In this document: positions 18,507 through 27,120 of the stretch, one piece after another
Position numbering within the stretch: position 1 is the first letter of the stretch
How the letters are laid out: each line of letters begins with the position of its first letter
NCBI RefSeq assembly: GCF_904846315.1
Contig: NZ_CAJHAF010000001.1
Span: 248,001 to 312,000, forward strand
DNA from: Psychrobacter jeotgali
Lineage (GTDB): Bacteria > Pseudomonadota > Gammaproteobacteria > Pseudomonadales > Moraxellaceae
Length of the DNA stretch: 64,000 nt
Reading direction: 5' to 3'
Notes under the pieces: model-generated
Databases searched by the model: none
What the model saw: the letters and a program-made list of their open reading frames with translations, nothing else
What the model was told of the DNA's origin: nothing
Program-made: the position numbers and the translations under genes

Positions 18507-21341
18507 TTACACCTCCTGCTTTTTTAAGAAAATAGAGGCCAGCGTGATAAACGTCAGGGCAAAGGCAGCCAGAACGATATATTCGGTCAAAAAGCTGCTC
18601 CAGCCAAGCCCTTTGGTAAAACCGCCAATACTAATACGCTGATACCAAGAAGCGGGAAACCCTACGCCCAAAGCATAAGCGAAACCATCCATACTGGAGA
18701 TGGGGTAGAGCAGTCCCGAATAGTTGATAGTGGGTATCAGAGTCACGATAGCGGTGATCAGTAGTGCGGCAATCTGAGTGCGCACCAAACTTGAGACTAA
18801 CAGACCCAGCCCAGTAGACACATATACCAATAATAAAGCACCCAAGGACATCCCTAAGAACGATCCTTTTACCGGTACTTTAAACCAAAAGACCGCCATC
18901 AATACCAATATAATATAGTTGATAAAGCCCAGAACAACGTAAGGCAGCTGTTTGCCGATGAGGTACTGCGGCACACTGGCAGGCGAGGTATAGAGGTTGG
19001 ATATCGAACCAATCTCGCGCTCACGTACCACCCCAAGGGTGGTCATCATCGCCGGAATCAACATCAGAATCATCATGATCACGCTAGGGATGACCGCACT
19101 GACACTTCTAAAGTCTTGGTTATACATAAAACGCGGAACTATTTCAGCAGCGGGCTCTAAGTCGATAGGCAGGCCGGTCTCTTGAAAGCGGTCTTGCATA
19201 TACATCCTTGCAATACCGCCCACATACCCTTGAATATTAGTCGCATTAAAGGGAACGGTGCCATCAATATAAAAGCTCACTTCTGGCTGTCTGTTGGCAG
19301 TTAAGTCACGGCCAAAACCTGCTGGGATATCGATAACCAGTTTGGCCTCGGAGCTCTTGAGCGCATATTCAGCCTCTTCTAGGGAATATACTGGCGGTTT
19401 TGTTACAAAGTACTCTGAGCCGGAGAAGTACTCAGTTAATTGTCGACTTTGAGTGGTCTGATCTCGGTCGAGGACCGTATAAGGTAAATCATTGACATCA
19501 AAAGAGATACTCCAGCCGGTCATAACCATCAAGATAATCGGGCCGAGAATCGCAAAAAAGAATCTGATTTTATCGCGCAGTAGCTCTTTAGCTTCACGAG
19601 TTGCAAAGGTCCAAACCGTGCTAAACCAGTAGCGTAGCGTATCAGTTTTATTATTCTGTGCTTCAGGTGCAGACGCTATAATATCTGAACCGATAGCAGG
19701 CTCTACATTTTCAGCTGCAGCAGCTAGCTCATTTTGACTATCATCTGTGTTATTTGCATTCTCTTCGTTCTGATTGTCTTGGTCTTTACTGTCTTGGTTT
19801 TGACTTTTTTCATCATCAAGCAGATATTGCACAAAAGCTTCTTCGAGATCCTCCGCCTCTTTATTGCGAGTCAGCTCTGCCGGTGTACCCACATCGAGCA
19901 CCCGCCCTTGATGCATAAAGGAGATGCGATCGCAGCGACTGGCTTCATTCATAAAGTGAGTGGAGATAAATATCGTCACTTCATCTTCACGAGAGAGCTT
20001 AATTAATTGTCGCCAAAACATATCACGTGCTTCAGGATCGACCCCAGAAGTGGGCTCATCGAGGATTAACACCTCCGGACGATGTAAGCAAGCCGCCGCT
20101 AGCTGTAGCCTCTGGCGAATACCAAGCGACAATGAAGAAGGGTCAGTGCTTTCAACTTCAACCAAATCAAATTGTTCTAAAGCATCCTTGACCGCTTGCT
20201 CGCCGCGTGCGCCTTCTATTTGATAAAGCTTGGCGTGCAGCTCTAAGTTTTGCCGTACCGTCAGCTCCTCATACAGCGAGAAAGTCTGCGACATGTAACC
20301 CACTCGCATGCGGGTATCGACATTTTCATCATCGATAGATTGACCCAGTAGCTTTGCTGAGCCTTCGGTCTTATCAATAAGACCAGTAAGCATCTTCATA
20401 GTGGTGGACTTACCACAGCCATTAGAGCCTAAAAAACCAAAAATCTCGCCCTTTTCGATACGAAAGCTGACACTATCAACCGCCGTAAAATCGCCGAAAC
20501 GTTTGGTTAGATTTTCAGCTTCAATGGCCGGCGGCGCATTTGGATCGGCCTCGAATGGAGGGATTTTTAGTTTACCTGAGTTGGTTTGTTTTTCTTCGGG
20601 CAAAAGCTTGATATAAGCTTCTTCAAGCGAGCTGACCTCAAGCTCTTTCATGACCGTTTGCGTACGCTCATTGACCAGTAACTTACCATCATCCATCGCC
20701 AGCAAATACTCAAAATCCTCGGCCTCTTCGATATAGGCGGTTGAGACAATCACAGTCATCTCTTTGCGTTCGGCTTGCAGCGAGGCTACCAGTGCCCAAA
20801 ACTGGCGACGGGCTAATGGATCTACCCCGGTGGTGGGCTCATCAAGGATAAGCAGCTCTGGGTTGTTTACTAGAGCGCAGCAAAGACTAAGCTTTTGCTT
20901 CATCCCTCCTGAGAGCTTGCCAGCAGGACGATCAGGGAAAGGGTCAAGCCCCGTTGCTTCAAGCAATCGAGCTATGCGGGCACGGCGTTCATGGGCGTCT
21001 AGCCCAAACAGGCGCGCATGAAACTCCACGTTCTCATACACCGAAAGTGTGGGGTAGAGGTTATGACCCAAACCTTGAGGCATAAAAGCAATATGCTGCG
21101 ATAAGTCGTCACGCACGGACTTCTTTGCCATATCCTGACCGAGCACTTGTACCGAGCCCTCTTGAATGACCTTGACCCCAGCAATAAGAGACAATAAAGT
21201 GGACTTTCCCACTCCATCAGGACCAATCAGACCCATGGTAGCGCCACGTGGCACGCTAAAGGAAACATCATCAAGAGCAACTGTTTCGCCATAGCTATGA
21301 GAAACATGGCTAATCTCAACTGCTGTATGCTGGCTGTCCAT
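18507..21341 (-). CDS. RbbA/YhiH-like fusion: two ABC ATPase domains plus permease
   Basis: 944 residues. ATPase domain 1 (about 5-225) has GPDGVGKST, signature KLSGGMKQK and LILDEPTTGVDP. Domain 2 (about 270-495) has GSNGCGKST, a degenerate signature SLSLGIRQRLQLA and LILDEPTSGVDPEA. An acidic Asn/Asp linker (about 510-560) leads to an ABC-2 permease (about 570-944) with VVREREIGSISNLYTSP. This order is that of E. coli YhiH/RbbA in the yhiI-yhiH-yhhJ operon, matched here gene for gene. The degenerate second signature suggests one main ATP hydrolysis site. It exports an unknown substrate with the HlyD adaptor and NodT channel. Confidence 0.9.
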   Translation of the reverse strand: MDSQHTAVEISHVSHSYGETVALDDVSFSVPRGATMGLIGPDGVGKSTLLSLIAGVKVIQEGSVQVLGQDMAKKSVRDDLSQHIAFMPQGLGHNLYPTLSVYENVEFHARLFGLDAHERRARIARLLEATGLDPFPDRPAGKLSGGMKQKLSLCCALVNNPELLILDEPTTGVDPLARRQFWALVASLQAERKEMTVIVSTAYIEEAEDFEYLLAMDDGKLLVNERTQTVMKELEVSSLEEAYIKLLPEEKQTNSGKLKIPPFEADPNAPPAIEAENLTKRFGDFTAVDSVSFRIEKGEIFGFLGSNGCGKSTTMKMLTGLIDKTEGSAKLLGQSIDDENVDTRMRVGYMSQTFSLYEELTVRQNLELHAKLYQIEGARGEQAVKDALEQFDLVEVESTDPSSLSLGIRQRLQLAAACLHRPEVLILDEPTSGVDPEARDMFWRQLIKLSREDEVTIFISTHFMNEASRCDRISFMHQGRVLDVGTPAELTRNKEAEDLEEAFVQYLLDDEKSQNQDSKDQDNQNEENANNTDDSQNELAAAAENVEPAIGSDIIASAPEAQNNKTDTLRYWFSTVWTFATREAKELLRDKIRFFFAILGPIILMVMTGWSISFDVNDLPYTVLDRDQTTQSRQLTEYFSGSEYFVTKPPVYSLEEAEYALKSSEAKLVIDIPAGFGRDLTANRQPEVSFYIDGTVPFNATNIQGYVGGIARMYMQDRFQETGLPIDLEPAAEIVPRFMYNQDFRSVSAVIPSVIMMILMLIPAMMTTLGVVREREIGSISNLYTSPASVPQYLIGKQLPYVVLGFINYIILVLMAVFWFKVPVKGSFLGMSLGALLLVYVSTGLGLLVSSLVRTQIAALLITAIVTLIPTINYSGLLYPISSMDGFAYALGVGFPASWYQRISIGGFTKGLGWSSFLTEYIVLAAFALTFITLASIFLKKQEV

Positions 21342-21421
21342 ACATTATCTCTCAGTTATACCGTTAATTTTTATATAATCATAAGGAGGCAGTTTTATGA
21401 GTCATAAAACTGCTAAATAAT

Positions 21422-22522
21422 CTATGATTGGTTTTGTTCAGATATATTTTGCACAGGGGTTGTTACTGTAGGAAGTTTTACCGTCAGATCTTCAGGCCAC
21501 GCTATGCTGCTATCACTACGCACATAACCGTTACCAGTCATTCCGCCTTTGAGTAAGCCTTTATATCTTTGAGATACTTCGACAGGTAATTTAATGCGGA
21601 CCTTGAACATCAGCTTTTCGCGCTCGTTCTGAGTTTCTACTGACTTTGGGGTAAACTGAGCTTCGGAGGCGATAAACGATACCTCTGCAGGCCAAACATT
21701 ATCGAGACCATCGAGCACAATCCTAGCTTCATCACCCACTTGTAAGCCACTCATCTGCTGGTTAGGCAAAAAGATATTCATGAAAGCATCCTCAGTATCG
21801 AGCAAGCTAATCACTTTATTACCTGCCGCAATGACACTACCGACCTCAGTAATACGGTATTCGACACGTCCAGCTTTGGGGCTACGAATCTGCATGTCTT
21901 CATTCATTGAGGAAGCTGCTTGTTGCTGGGCCTTAGCTTCATTGACACCCGCTCTAGCTTCAGCGACTTGCGCATCTATTTGCTGAGCGGCTGCCTGAGC
22001 TTCAGCGTAGGCCGCTTGAGCCGCCTGTACTGCTGCAGTTGCTCCATTGTAGGCCGCTAATCTGCTACTAAGCTCTGAGTTAGAGATTAGATTTTCATTA
22101 TGCATCATGCGTGCATTATCTAAATCCATTTTTGCTACTTTTTGCTGCTCCCGCTGCGCATTGATCTCAGCTTGGGCGCGTGCCATGGTCTGCTCAGCCT
22201 GATTACGCCCCGCCTGTGCCTGTACTACCATTTGCCGCGCACGTTGCTCAGTGGCCTGCGCCGCCGTAAGTTGACTTTCGCTTTGGGTAGAGGACAGTTT
22301 GACCAGCAATTGGTCTACCACTACGTCTTCGCCTTCATCCACCAAAATATCCTCAACCCGACCCGGGTAGAGACTGGCAATATCGAATTGCTCCAACTCT
22401 AGTCTACCGTTTGAGCTGACGATGCCGGCAGGAAGGGCGTCGGCTTGCTGCTGCTGTTGCCAGAAATACCAACCAACAGCAGCGACAACTATTAATAGAA
22501 TTAAAATCCACAATTTTTTCAT
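21422..22522 (-). CDS. HlyD-family periplasmic adaptor (YhiI-like)
   Basis: 366 residues. An N-terminal membrane anchor (about 4-20) is followed by a Gln-rich stretch. Then come a lipoyl half-motif (LYPGRVEDILVDEGEDV, near 52-68), a long Ala/Gln-rich coiled-coil hairpin (about 75-205), the second lipoyl half (MQIRSPKAGRVEYRITEVG) and a beta-barrel region. It bridges the inner-membrane ABC complex and the outer-membrane channel. It is first of the operon, 80 bp before the ATPase/permease fusion, so promoter control should lie in the spacer above 22522. Confidence 0.9.
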   Translation of the reverse strand: MKKLWILILLIVVAAVGWYFWQQQQQADALPAGIVSSNGRLELEQFDIASLYPGRVEDILVDEGEDVVVDQLLVKLSSTQSESQLTAAQATEQRARQMVVQAQAGRNQAEQTMARAQAEINAQREQQKVAKMDLDNARMMHNENLISNSELSSRLAAYNGATAAVQAAQAAYAEAQAAAQQIDAQVAEARAGVNEAKAQQQAASSMNEDMQIRSPKAGRVEYRITEVGSVIAAGNKVISLLDTEDAFMNIFLPNQQMSGLQVGDEARIVLDGLDNVWPAEVSFIASEAQFTPKSVETQNEREKLMFKVRIKLPVEVSQRYKGLLKGGMTGNGYVRSDSSIAWPEDLTVKLPTVTTPVQNISEQNQS

Positions 22523-23033
22523 GATGAGTACCTATGTGTCTCTGTGCGTCTTCTTTATGCGGAAAACAGAACGGAAAATGACCAAGTAACACTTTGATTA
22601 ATTTTGTCATCCTCAAGTATTTCGAAATTTTTCAGTAATTTTTTAATAATAAAGGCTAAATTTTCTATGATGATAGCCTTTTAGAAGCAAGCTGACAAAA
22701 ACGTAGCGTCACTTGACACTCTATGTGCAGTGTGAATCAATAGATTAGTTTTAAAAAGACAATTAGCACTTATCAAGACTAACATTTGTATATTAATTAT
22801 TTATAAGTGCTTCATTTTTTTAAATATAATTTATTAGAGAAGTGTTATAAATAAAGGTCGCACCACCAATAACAGAGTAATAACCACTATTTTTATGTGG
22901 TTATGATACTAAATATTAGTTTAATAAACTACTAAGGATGAGTTTAATCAGAGAACTGCTTAGTTTACTAATCAGCGGATTATAGGGTTGCTTAGTAGAG
23001 AGAGTGTTTTAAGCTATATTGATGACCAATAAA
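22523..23033. other. spacer upstream of the export operon
   Basis: About 510 bp without a credible gene. AGCACTTAT (22765-22773) is mirrored by ATAAGTGCT (22803-22811) before a T-rich stretch and may be a weak terminator. The promoter of the HlyD operon should be here, but I see no clear consensus. Confidence 0.45.
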
Positions 23034-23064
23034 AAACCCTTACAGCCCATGACTGTAAGGGTTT
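23034..23064 (-). terminator. terminator of the former tRNA-Leu gene
   Basis: Perfect 12-bp stem AAACCCTTACAG (23034-23045) with CTGTAAGGGTTT (23053-23064), then a T run on the minus strand. It sits just after the CCA end of the tRNA fragment. Confidence 0.8.
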
Positions 23065-23074
23065 GGTATATATA

Positions 23075-23132
23075 TGGTACCAGTGGTCGGACTCGAACCG
23101 ACACGCTTTTAAAGGCAACGGATTTTGAATCC
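23075..23132 (-). other. 3' fragment of tRNA-Leu(CAA): attachment site and island border
   Basis: On the minus strand the fragment reads from the anticodon loop (GGATTCAAAATCC, anticodon CAA) through a long variable arm typical of class II tRNA-Leu. It continues through a canonical T-arm (GTCGG TTCGAGT CCGAC) and the acceptor strand CACTGGT, to A-CCA at 23075. The 5' half (D-arm and 5' acceptor strand) is absent: homology stops within the anticodon stem at about 23132 and AT-rich DNA follows. This is the usual scar left when a tyrosine-recombinase element integrates into the 3' half of a tRNA gene. An intact tRNA-Leu(CAA) is expected at the far end of the island; I did not find it in the window. 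Confidence 0.8.
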
Positions 23133-23778
23133 TTTGGCTATCTTAAATAACTAGATATACTTAACGATAATAAGCAATGATTAGAGGTAAAATATATTTA
23201 TAAACAATGACTTAGGTTTAAATCAACTATGTTTAGCTATAACTAAAAAGATGTAACAATATTTTTCGAGTATCAAATAAGTATCAAAATTACTTTTAAA
23301 AATTGGTTTATTTAACTGATTTTAGATCTCGTCATTAATTTCAATATGGTGAAGCACATTTATATGACGGACTTCGATTCAGTTAGGAGTATCAAAAAAG
23401 TTATCATCACATTGTGCAAAATGTTGAATTGTATAGATTGTAACAATCAAATCTTGGCTCAATCGTTTATTCCTAATTATCACACTGAATGCGCAGCATA
23501 TCGAATCAGCTGCCATACATTTATTTGCGGCTTAGCCGATAAGCTCTATAGCACATAATTATTTATCCTATGTTAGATATAAGCAGTCGTTAGTAGTCCA
23601 GATGCATTTAATGTCACTGACCCACTCCTTATTCGTGCAATTGTCATCAAACTAATAATTTAGCGCGTTTGGATAGTCGAGCTTATTATTTGCTTATGCT
23701 TCCTAAAGGTGCAGATGACCTTTTTTTAATATTTAGCACTCTTCATAAGTAGCTTTAAGATCACGTTAAGACATTTCT
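23133..23778. other. left end of the island, no credible gene
   Basis: 646 AT-rich bases between the tRNA fragment and the repressor gene. The only ORF of size, 70 codons at 23346-23558 on the plus strand, has no ribosome binding site and a composition that does not look like a protein. The stretch probably carries integrase arm-type binding sites, but I cannot point to a clear repeat. Confidence 0.45.
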
Positions 23779-24678
23779 TTACCAAGGATCCATATTAGTC
23801 CAAGCATAAACGTAACCGAGAACCTCTAAGCTATCTATTTTAGATTTAGAAATTTTCTCATCTGGATATTCCTTGTTCTTACATTGTAGTAGCAGACCAC
23901 CATCAGACTGACTAAATAGTGCTCTTACCCCGTAAAAACTATTCCTTCTTATTAAGTAAAACTTGCCATTTTTTATAGTGCGTTTAGTTAAATCTACTGA
24001 GCACTGTGCACCAACACTAATTAGTGGCTCCATCGAACTATCTTCTTGATTATAAAATAAGGTCTTATTTAAGTTAGTATTCGTTCTTCTAGCAATCTCA
24101 GATTGCAATCTTAATGTCTCTTCTACATATTTAAAATCTTCTATAAACATACTTAAATTGGAGTATTTCTTTATCTGTTCCAATATTGACCTATTTTCAA
24201 TAAAATCATCCGCTCTTTCCTCCCATTCTAGCCACTCTTCATACTCTTCTATTTCACGCTCTTGTTCAGCAGAAAGCTGATATTGTTGTTCAATTTTTTC
24301 ATGCTCACTAAACATTTTAGTTTCAAACTCTTCCTGTAAAAATCGAATGCTATATGGAAGATCAGGTTCTAAACCGAGCTCTGCAATGTAATGATCCCTC
24401 ATACTTTCTTCGTAAGCGTTCATATAGTCCATAGCGTCGTCAATATCTTCATAAGAACTGTAAGGATATTCACCGTTTAGTATCCAATACTCAGAAGTTT
24501 CTAATACTTCAGAGAGGCGGCGAAGATACTCCCCACTTGGACAGGCTTTAGCATTTAGCCATTTAGATACGCTCGATTTGGAAATTCCTATAGCTTTTAC
24601 AACATCAACTTGCTTTAAGCCTTTAGAGTCCATTAAATCTTTAATTCTCTCAGCCACTTTATCAAGATCCATACTCAT
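23779..24678 (-). CDS. phage-type repressor: HTH plus S24-like domain
   Basis: 299 residues. An XRE helix-turn-helix (about 8-62, KQVDVVKAIGISKSSVSKWL) is followed by an acidic Glu-rich helical middle. The C-terminal half (about 205-299) resembles LexA/CI peptidase S24: DSSMEPLISVGAQC holds the likely serine. In the block that normally carries the catalytic Lys, the sequence is YGVRALF, with Arg. Self-cleavage may therefore be lost or altered. It faces the AlpA-like gene across a 246-bp operator region, the classic layout of a lysogeny-style switch, and probably silences the recombinase operon. Confidence 0.8.
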   Translation of the reverse strand: MSMDLDKVAERIKDLMDSKGLKQVDVVKAIGISKSSVSKWLNAKACPSGEYLRRLSEVLETSEYWILNGEYPYSSYEDIDDAMDYMNAYEESMRDHYIAELGLEPDLPYSIRFLQEEFETKMFSEHEKIEQQYQLSAEQEREIEEYEEWLEWEERADDFIENRSILEQIKKYSNLSMFIEDFKYVEETLRLQSEIARRTNTNLNKTLFYNQEDSSMEPLISVGAQCSVDLTKRTIKNGKFYLIRRNSFYGVRALFSQSDGGLLLQCKNKEYPDEKISKSKIDSLEVLGYVYAWTNMDPW

Positions 24679-24700
24679 AAATAATCCATTGCTGTTGTTA

Positions 24701-24791
24701 AAAGTTTCTTTTGATAATTCAGTATAAAATAATTAAAGGAAACTTTATATAATATAAATTCTTTTAATGTAACTTTATGTTATAAAGTAAC
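24701..24791. promoter_or_regulatory. putative repressor operator region
   Basis: Between the divergent repressor and AlpA-like genes, AAAGTTTC (24701-24708) is mirrored by GAAACTTT (24739-24746). GTAACTTTATGTTATAAAGTAAC (24769-24791) forms a near-perfect palindrome. All share an R-AAACTTTAT core, as expected for several operator half-sites of one repressor. Confidence 0.55.
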
Positions 24792-24924
24792 TATTTTTAT
24801 AATTTAAACCTATCAATAGAAATAAAATAAACACAATTTATACAAATAAAGAACTATCATAAGCTAAAGTCTTCTTATGAGCTATATCTACCTTCATTAG
24901 ACAACAACTAAATGAGTGAATGCT

Positions 24925-25188
24925 ATGAGTAAAAAAAGTTGGTCAGAATATACAGATGATGAAAAAGAGGTGTTAAGACAAAAAGTTATCGAAGCTGCTC
25001 CAGAAACTCCTTTTCCTCCTGAATTTGCCGCCGCCTATATTGGCAAGTCGTTGCACACATTACAACATATGCGCTGTCATCAATCAGACGCTATTACTTA
25101 TAGCAAAGCTGGCAGGCATGTTTTATATCGTAAAAAACATCTTGATGAATATCTTGATGTCTGCCAAAGGTCATGTACATCAAATTAA
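24925..25188 (+). CDS. small HTH protein, AlpA/excisionase-like
   Basis: 87 residues from the ATG at 24925. An in-frame GTG nine bases upstream is less likely because GAG lies at good spacing before the ATG. The segment PPEFAAAYIGKSLHTLQHMR and then GRHVLYRKKHLDEYL matches the winged HTH_17 fold of AlpA-type regulators and recombination directionality factors. It is divergent from the repressor and precedes the recombinase operon, so it probably controls excision or transcription of the element. The family call rests on pattern only. Confidence 0.65.
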   Translation: MSKKSWSEYTDDEKEVLRQKVIEAAPETPFPPEFAAAYIGKSLHTLQHMRCHQSDAITYSKAGRHVLYRKKHLDEYLDVCQRSCTSN

Positions 25189-25241
25189 ATGTTTGTGAAA
25201 AGTATTAGTAAATTCAGGACAAATTATATTTAAGGATATTA

Positions 25242-26567
25242 ATGATGAGGAATTCAAAAAATACACCAATTAGCTCTAGTGCCATGCATTATGTTAATCA
25301 TAATTTCGGTGACTGGGAGCTTGAAACTCGCCATATGACGCGTATAGAGAAAAGCATATATTTAGATATGCGTACGAATTATTTAAAAGATGGTAAGCCG
25401 TTTACTTCTGATGTAGATCTATTGGCGCACAGGTTATCTTGTAACAGTGATAATGAAAGAAAGGCCTTAGAAATAATTTTAAAAGATAAATTTAAATTGG
25501 ATAAACGTACTAAATCTTATAAACACACTGCGTGGGAAACTACTCTAAAAAATTATAGGGCTCGCAACTGGGAAAATAGTACAAACGATACAACAGGCAG
25601 TAGTGATGTCACGACTGATGATAGTAACACTATCTCAAACACTCCCTTAACTGATGCTCAAAGAAAAGCCAAGTCACGTGATGCTGAAAAGATAATGCGT
25701 CAGCAGTTATCAGACATAGGTGTAGATAGCACAGGCACTAAAGGCATGACTAAGTTGCGAAAATTATTTGACATACATCAGCATAAAATTAACTCAAACA
25801 ACAATAACATTGCAACGTGTCACTCTGAGAGTCACGCAATAGTCACGCAAAAAGAAGCTATAACTATAAAACATGAACTAGAAAACAGAAAACAAGAAAC
25901 ATTTGAGAGAGAGGCGCACTCACAAGGTTCTTCTATTGTGTGCTCAGATGTTCAAACTGATTTTGTTGAGCAAAATGATACTAACTATGATTTATCCACT
26001 AGCGGTTATGATGGTATTGAAAAATGGCAAGCACCCTCAAAGAGCGTTATGCAAGTTGATCTATCTCAGGCAAGTGTGAAATTAGAAATGACAGATAATG
26101 AGTATAAGTTACACGTTGAAGATTTTAAAACTTATTACGCAGAGAAGGCTCAGAACGGCAAGCCTTTAGAAAGTGAAGGTATTCGTAAGCTAAGACTACG
26201 CCAATGGTTACAACGTGTTGCAGATCGCCAACGCACTACTAAAGAGCAGACTGATAAACGCTTCAATATCGATGATGAAGACTGGGAAAATGAGAGAAGT
26301 AGCAAATCAAATAAGAATGATAGCAGAGAGAGTACGACTGATGTTTATCACCCAAGTCATAAAAATTCATCAACTTCTAAAGTTAAAGCCAACCCTAAAA
26401 TTAATGTAGTTCTTAACGGATTATGGAAATCAACTTTACCTAAAATGTCAGTTGATGAAACCTACTCATATATAGAACAGCATCACATGCCAGGCGAGTC
26501 GAAGGATGAGACGTATGATCGATTGATAACTGAAATACAAAAAGAAAATAAATTTGAGACAGTATGA
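25242..26567 (+). CDS. DUF1376-type replication-related protein
   Basis: 441 residues. The N-terminal domain (about 15-95) has HNFGDWELETRHMTRIEKS and YLDMRTNYLKDGKPF, the pattern of DUF1376/YdaU phage proteins. The middle is Asn/Thr/Ser-rich and probably disordered. Near 290-335 a segment (YKLHVEDFKTYYAEKAQNG, then LRQWLQR) resembles the DnaT-like single-strand DNA binding module. This suggests a replication-initiation or primosome role for the excised element. Its stop overlaps the next ATG (ATGA), so it is coupled to the following genes. Confidence 0.6.
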   Translation: MMRNSKNTPISSSAMHYVNHNFGDWELETRHMTRIEKSIYLDMRTNYLKDGKPFTSDVDLLAHRLSCNSDNERKALEIILKDKFKLDKRTKSYKHTAWETTLKNYRARNWENSTNDTTGSSDVTTDDSNTISNTPLTDAQRKAKSRDAEKIMRQQLSDIGVDSTGTKGMTKLRKLFDIHQHKINSNNNNIATCHSESHAIVTQKEAITIKHELENRKQETFEREAHSQGSSIVCSDVQTDFVEQNDTNYDLSTSGYDGIEKWQAPSKSVMQVDLSQASVKLEMTDNEYKLHVEDFKTYYAEKAQNGKPLESEGIRKLRLRQWLQRVADRQRTTKEQTDKRFNIDDEDWENERSSKSNKNDSRESTTDVYHPSHKNSSTSKVKANPKINVVLNGLWKSTLPKMSVDETYSYIEQHHMPGESKDETYDRLITEIQKENKFETV

Positions 26568-27118
26568 AAACTACAAACTTAAAACCGAATCAAAAGCTTA
26601 TTAATTTAAATAGAGACAAATTGCTTATACATCCGCAAGCTGAGCAAGCTTTAATAATTTGGCAAAGACTCAGGCTCAGCTCATCTTCTGTAAGCATTAG
26701 ATATCTAGATAAGTTTTATTGCCCGCCTATTAGAGTGATCAAAAACAGTAGTGATACATTATTTTTTATTAATGATTTTAAGAGAGTTGATGAGATATTA
26801 AGACTGCAAAGTACGGACAGTTATCCATGTCTCATCACACCAGAAAGTATTAAAGATATTCAAATGCTGGCATGGGCTGAGGTAGTGCAACTCGTCAACC
26901 TAAAAAATATTAATCACCCTGACTTATTTAAGGCGCTTCAGCAGAAAGCGCCCAGCTCAGTTATTTGTAAATTGATGCGCATAGATGTTTTATCCGTTGA
27001 GTCGTATTGTAAATTTGCAGGTATTAAAAAGGCAAACTTTGAGTATCAACAATGTAGAAAAGCTATTGAGAACGATGTGATAGGTATTCCAAAAAACATG
27101 GATTGGCTGGCGAACTAA
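26564..27118 (+). CDS. unknown 184-residue protein of the recombinase operon
   Basis: I do not recognise the family. It overlaps the preceding gene by four bases and the next starts three bases later, so it is certainly expressed with the recombinases. The sequence is basic and helical. The part around IRVIKNSSDTLFFINDFKR and VDEILRL faintly recalls the ParB/sulfiredoxin fold, but this is weak. By analogy with Tn554-like three-protein systems, it may be an accessory DNA-binding subunit of the integration complex. Confidence 0.6.
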   Translation: MKTTNLKPNQKLINLNRDKLLIHPQAEQALIIWQRLRLSSSSVSIRYLDKFYCPPIRVIKNSSDTLFFINDFKRVDEILRLQSTDSYPCLITPESIKDIQMLAWAEVVQLVNLKNINHPDLFKALQQKAPSSVICKLMRIDVLSVESYCKFAGIKKANFEYQQCRKAIENDVIGIPKNMDWLAN

Positions 27119-27120
27119 TT

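Noticed and set aside
23133..23180. 5' half of tRNA-Leu next to the fragment
   Set aside because: No D-arm or matching acceptor strand is present in the bases beyond the anticodon stem.
23346..23558. 70-codon plus-strand ORF at the left end of the island
   Set aside because: No ribosome binding site, odd Cys/Ile-rich composition and no neighbour support; likely chance in AT-rich DNA.
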